A stretch of DNA of 7,579 bases from assembly GCA_937920235.1 (NCBI GenBank), contig CALGUK010000052.1, positions 1 to 7,579 of the forward strand, in the 5' to 3' direction. The notes under the pieces were generated by a model. It was given only the letters and a program-made list of their open reading frames with translations. It was not told the DNA's origin and did not search any database. The position numbers and the translations under genes were made by a program. The stretch comes from an uncultured Clostridia bacterium. GTDB lineage: Bacteria; Bacillota; Clostridia; Oscillospirales; Acutalibacteraceae. Positions 6,285 through 7,579 of this stretch are shown one piece after another. Within the stretch, counting starts at the first letter, position 1; the number at the start of each line of letters is the position of its first letter.

Positions 6285-6329
6285 ATGAGCAAAGGCGTTC
6301 ATTTCAGTGTAGAAGAAACTCTACATTGA
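6285..6329 (+). CDS. Possible 14-codon leader peptide frame
   Basis: An ATG at 6285, about 2 nt from the inferred RNA 5' end, opens a 14-codon frame, MSKGVHFSVEETLH, ending at TGA 6327-6329. It runs through the whole 5' arm and loop of the glt leader terminator. Two consecutive GAA (Glu) codons, 6312-6317, lie at the hairpin apex. There is no room for a Shine-Dalgarno, so translation would have to be leaderless. A ribosome on this frame would block terminator folding. A frame of this length can easily arise by chance, so this is a candidate only. Confidence 0.2.
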   Translation: MSKGVHFSVEETLH

Positions 6330-6353
6330 GATGAGCGCCTTTTCTTTTTATTT
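6291..6353 (+). terminator. 23-bp leader terminator before the glt genes
   Basis: The 5' arm 6291-6313 (starting AAAGGCGUUC) pairs without any bulge with 6320-6342 (ending GCGCCUUU). This is 23 consecutive pairs, three of them G-U, closing a six-base loop AGAAAC. The tract TTTTCTTTTTATTT follows (6340-6353). It lies between a perfect promoter and the first glt gene, with no second promoter after it, so readthrough must be regulated or partial. The loop has A at position 1 but not the G at position 4 expected for ANTAR targets, and only one hairpin is present. Confidence 0.88.
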
Positions 6354-6377
6354 AATCCCGAAAGGAAAGGAACCGAT

Positions 6378-7472
6378 ATGAAAGTAGAAGGCCAAGTACG
6401 AATCCCCTCCGGATGTGCAATTGCAGCTGTCATTTCCAAAGAAGGAAACAGAATGTCCGGCGAGATGATTTATAATGCAATGAAGCCGATGCACGACCGT
6501 TCCAACGGACTTGGCGGCGGTTTTGCCGGTTACGGCATCTATCCCGAATATAAAGAATTTTACGCATTACATATGTTTTTTGACTCCCGCACAACACGTA
6601 AGGAATGCGAGGTATTCTTAAAGGAACGCTTTGAGATTGTAAAGAGTGAGATTATTCCCACGCGTACCATTCCTGCTATCACAGATGAGCCGATTATTTG
6701 GAGATATTTTGTTGCTCCGTTGAAATCTCTGCTCTCTTCGATGCAGCTTGACGAAAAGGAGTTCGTCGCCCGAACGGTCATGAAGATCAACACCGAAATG
6801 AAAGGCGCTTATGTCTTTTCCAGTGGCAAGAATATGGGAACCTTCAAAGCAGTTGGTTTTCCGGAGGATGTGGGTGTCTTTTATAAATTGGAGGAATACG
6901 AAGGTTATTCCTGGACGGCACACGGTCGGTATCCCACCAACACTCCCGGCTGGTGGGGCGGCGCACATCCTTTCACTCTGCTCGACTGGTCTATCGTCCA
7001 TAACGGCGAGATTTCTTCCTACGATGCCAACCGCCGTTTTATTGAGATGTTCGGATATAAATGTACTCTGCAGACAGATACCGAGGTCATCACCTATATT
7101 ATGGACTATCTTGTGCGCGTACAGGGGCTTACGCTCGGTGAAGCTGCAAGCGTTGTTGCCGCACCGTTTTGGAGCACCATAGCAGGAAAGTCTGATTTGG
7201 AGGATAAGGAAAAACATACCTTCCTGCGTACTGTATTTCCGAGTTTGCTTATTACCGGGCCGTTTTCTATCGTTCTCGGCTTCAACGGCGGACTTATGGC
7301 ACTGAATGACCGCTTGAAACTCCGTTCGATGGTGGTCGGTGAAAAGGATGACAAGGTTTTTATCGCCAGTGAAGAAGCGGCAATCCGCACGATGGAACCG
7401 AATGCCGAAAACATTTGGGCTCCCGCCGGCGGTGAACCGGTAATTGTTAAGGTAAAGGACGGTGCATATTAA
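6378..7472 (+). CDS. Split glutamate synthase, glutamine amidotransferase subunit
   Basis: This 364-residue class II glutamine amidotransferase corresponds to the N-terminal domain of glutamate synthase. It is encoded separately, as in archaeal-type and many clostridial GOGATs. It releases ammonia from glutamine for the synthase subunit. The likely nucleophile is Cys13 in RIPSGCAIAAVIS, so a 12-residue propeptide would have to be removed to expose it. Other motifs fit the Ntn fold: HDRSNGLGGGFAGYG near residue 40, HGRYPTN (182-188), VHNGEI (His208-Asn209-Gly210-Glu211) and QTDTEV (232-237). ATG 6378 follows AGGAAAGG (6363-6370). It is 1 nt from the next gene and governed by the strong promoter and leader terminator upstream. 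The family call is firm; the propeptide is inferred from Cys position. Confidence 0.88.
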   Translation: MKVEGQVRIPSGCAIAAVISKEGNRMSGEMIYNAMKPMHDRSNGLGGGFAGYGIYPEYKEFYALHMFFDSRTTRKECEVFLKERFEIVKSEIIPTRTIPAITDEPIIWRYFVAPLKSLLSSMQLDEKEFVARTVMKINTEMKGAYVFSSGKNMGTFKAVGFPEDVGVFYKLEEYEGYSWTAHGRYPTNTPGWWGGAHPFTLLDWSIVHNGEISSYDANRRFIEMFGYKCTLQTDTEVITYIMDYLVRVQGLTLGEAASVVAAPFWSTIAGKSDLEDKEKHTFLRTVFPSLLITGPFSIVLGFNGGLMALNDRLKLRSMVVGEKDDKVFIASEEAAIRTMEPNAENIWAPAGGEPVIVKVKDGAY

Positions 7473-7473
7473 A

Positions 7474-7579
7474 ATGAGTGTAGAATTTATCTATCCCGAG
7501 TTTGAAGTAATCAGAAACTCAGACCGCTGCATCGCCTGCCGTGTATGTGAAAGGCAGTGTGCCAACGAGGTTCACACAT
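7474..7579 (+). CDS. Split glutamate synthase, ferredoxin/FMN synthase subunit, N-terminal fragment
   Basis: This is the first 35 codons of a gene that leaves the window on the right. It starts MSVEFIYPEFEVIRN and then shows the iron-sulfur motif C-I-A-C-R-V-C-E-R-Q-C at residues 19-29. This matches the N-terminal 4Fe-4S segment of archaeal-type glutamate synthase large subunits, which continue into an FMN-binding synthase domain that makes glutamate from 2-oxoglutarate. The start codon is 1 nt after the stop of the amidotransferase subunit, so translation is probably coupled; a weak AAAGGA lies 14 nt upstream. The FMN domain is not visible, so the identity rests on the N-terminus and context. 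Confidence 0.8.
   Translation, partial: MSVEFIYPEFEVIRNSDRCIACRVCERQCANEVHT

Noticed and set aside
6291..6342. ANTAR target in the glt leader
   Set aside because: ANTAR sites are two small hairpins with six-base loops carrying A1 and G4. Here there is one long hairpin with AGAAAC, which has A at position 4.
6618..7217. Minus-strand frame of 199 codons inside the amidotransferase gene
   Set aside because: It lies wholly opposite a gene with clear family motifs, and its translation has no recognisable domain.
1..7579. CRISPR arrays, tRNA or rRNA genes, insertion sequences, phage or attachment sites
   Set aside because: No direct-repeat array, cloverleaf, transposase or integrase signature was seen; gene order is compact and metabolic.

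Overview
The window looks like a chromosomal segment of an anaerobic low-to-mid GC Firmicute, most likely a clostridial (Oscillospiraceae/Ruminococcaceae-like) gut bacterium. The reasons are strong AGGAGG ribosome-binding sites, consensus TTGACA/TATAAT promoters, a PRD antiterminator with a glucose-type PTS operon, a clostridial-type glutamate dehydrogenase N-terminus, and a split 'archaeal-type' glutamate synthase. The taxon is inferred from these features, not from a search.

Layout. (1) Positions 1-130, minus strand: first 43 codons of a glutamate dehydrogenase (gdhA), leaving the window leftward. (2) 131-628: a divergent control region. Its minus-strand half holds a perfect promoter, a structured leader and an intrinsic terminator ahead of gdhA. 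Its plus-strand half holds a promoter, a ribonucleic antiterminator (RAT) and an overlapping terminator ahead of the PTS operon. (3) 629-6174, plus strand: a five-gene co-directional cluster of a LicT/GlcT-type antiterminator, ptsG (EIICBA), ptsH (HPr), ptsI (Enzyme I) and ppa (family I soluble pyrophosphatase), with 84, 20, 21 and 6 nt gaps. (4) 6175-6377: a weak inverted repeat, a perfect promoter and a 23-bp terminator hairpin almost at the transcript 5' end. (5) 6378-7579: the glutamine amidotransferase subunit of a split glutamate synthase, then the first 35 codons of its ferredoxin-containing synthase subunit, cut by the window edge.

How the genes work together. Enzyme I takes phosphate from PEP and passes it through HPr to EIIA, EIIB and the incoming sugar, probably glucose. 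The antiterminator senses PTS phosphorylation and probably opens its own operon through the RAT. Pyrophosphatase, only 6 nt behind ptsI, may favour PEP supply by removing PPi. The flanking units are two routes to glutamate (GDH and glutamine-dependent GOGAT), so carbon uptake sits between nitrogen-assimilation genes.

The most interesting signal is regulatory. All three transcription units start at a strong promoter and then meet an intrinsic terminator before the first gene. The PTS one is the known RAT type. The gdhA and glt leaders match no riboswitch or ANTAR consensus I know. The gdhA leader contains a near copy of its terminator's 3' arm that could act as an antiterminator. The glt leader has almost no RNA ahead of its terminator and carries a short AUG reading frame with tandem Glu codons at the hairpin tip. 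HPr also lacks the regulatory Ser46.
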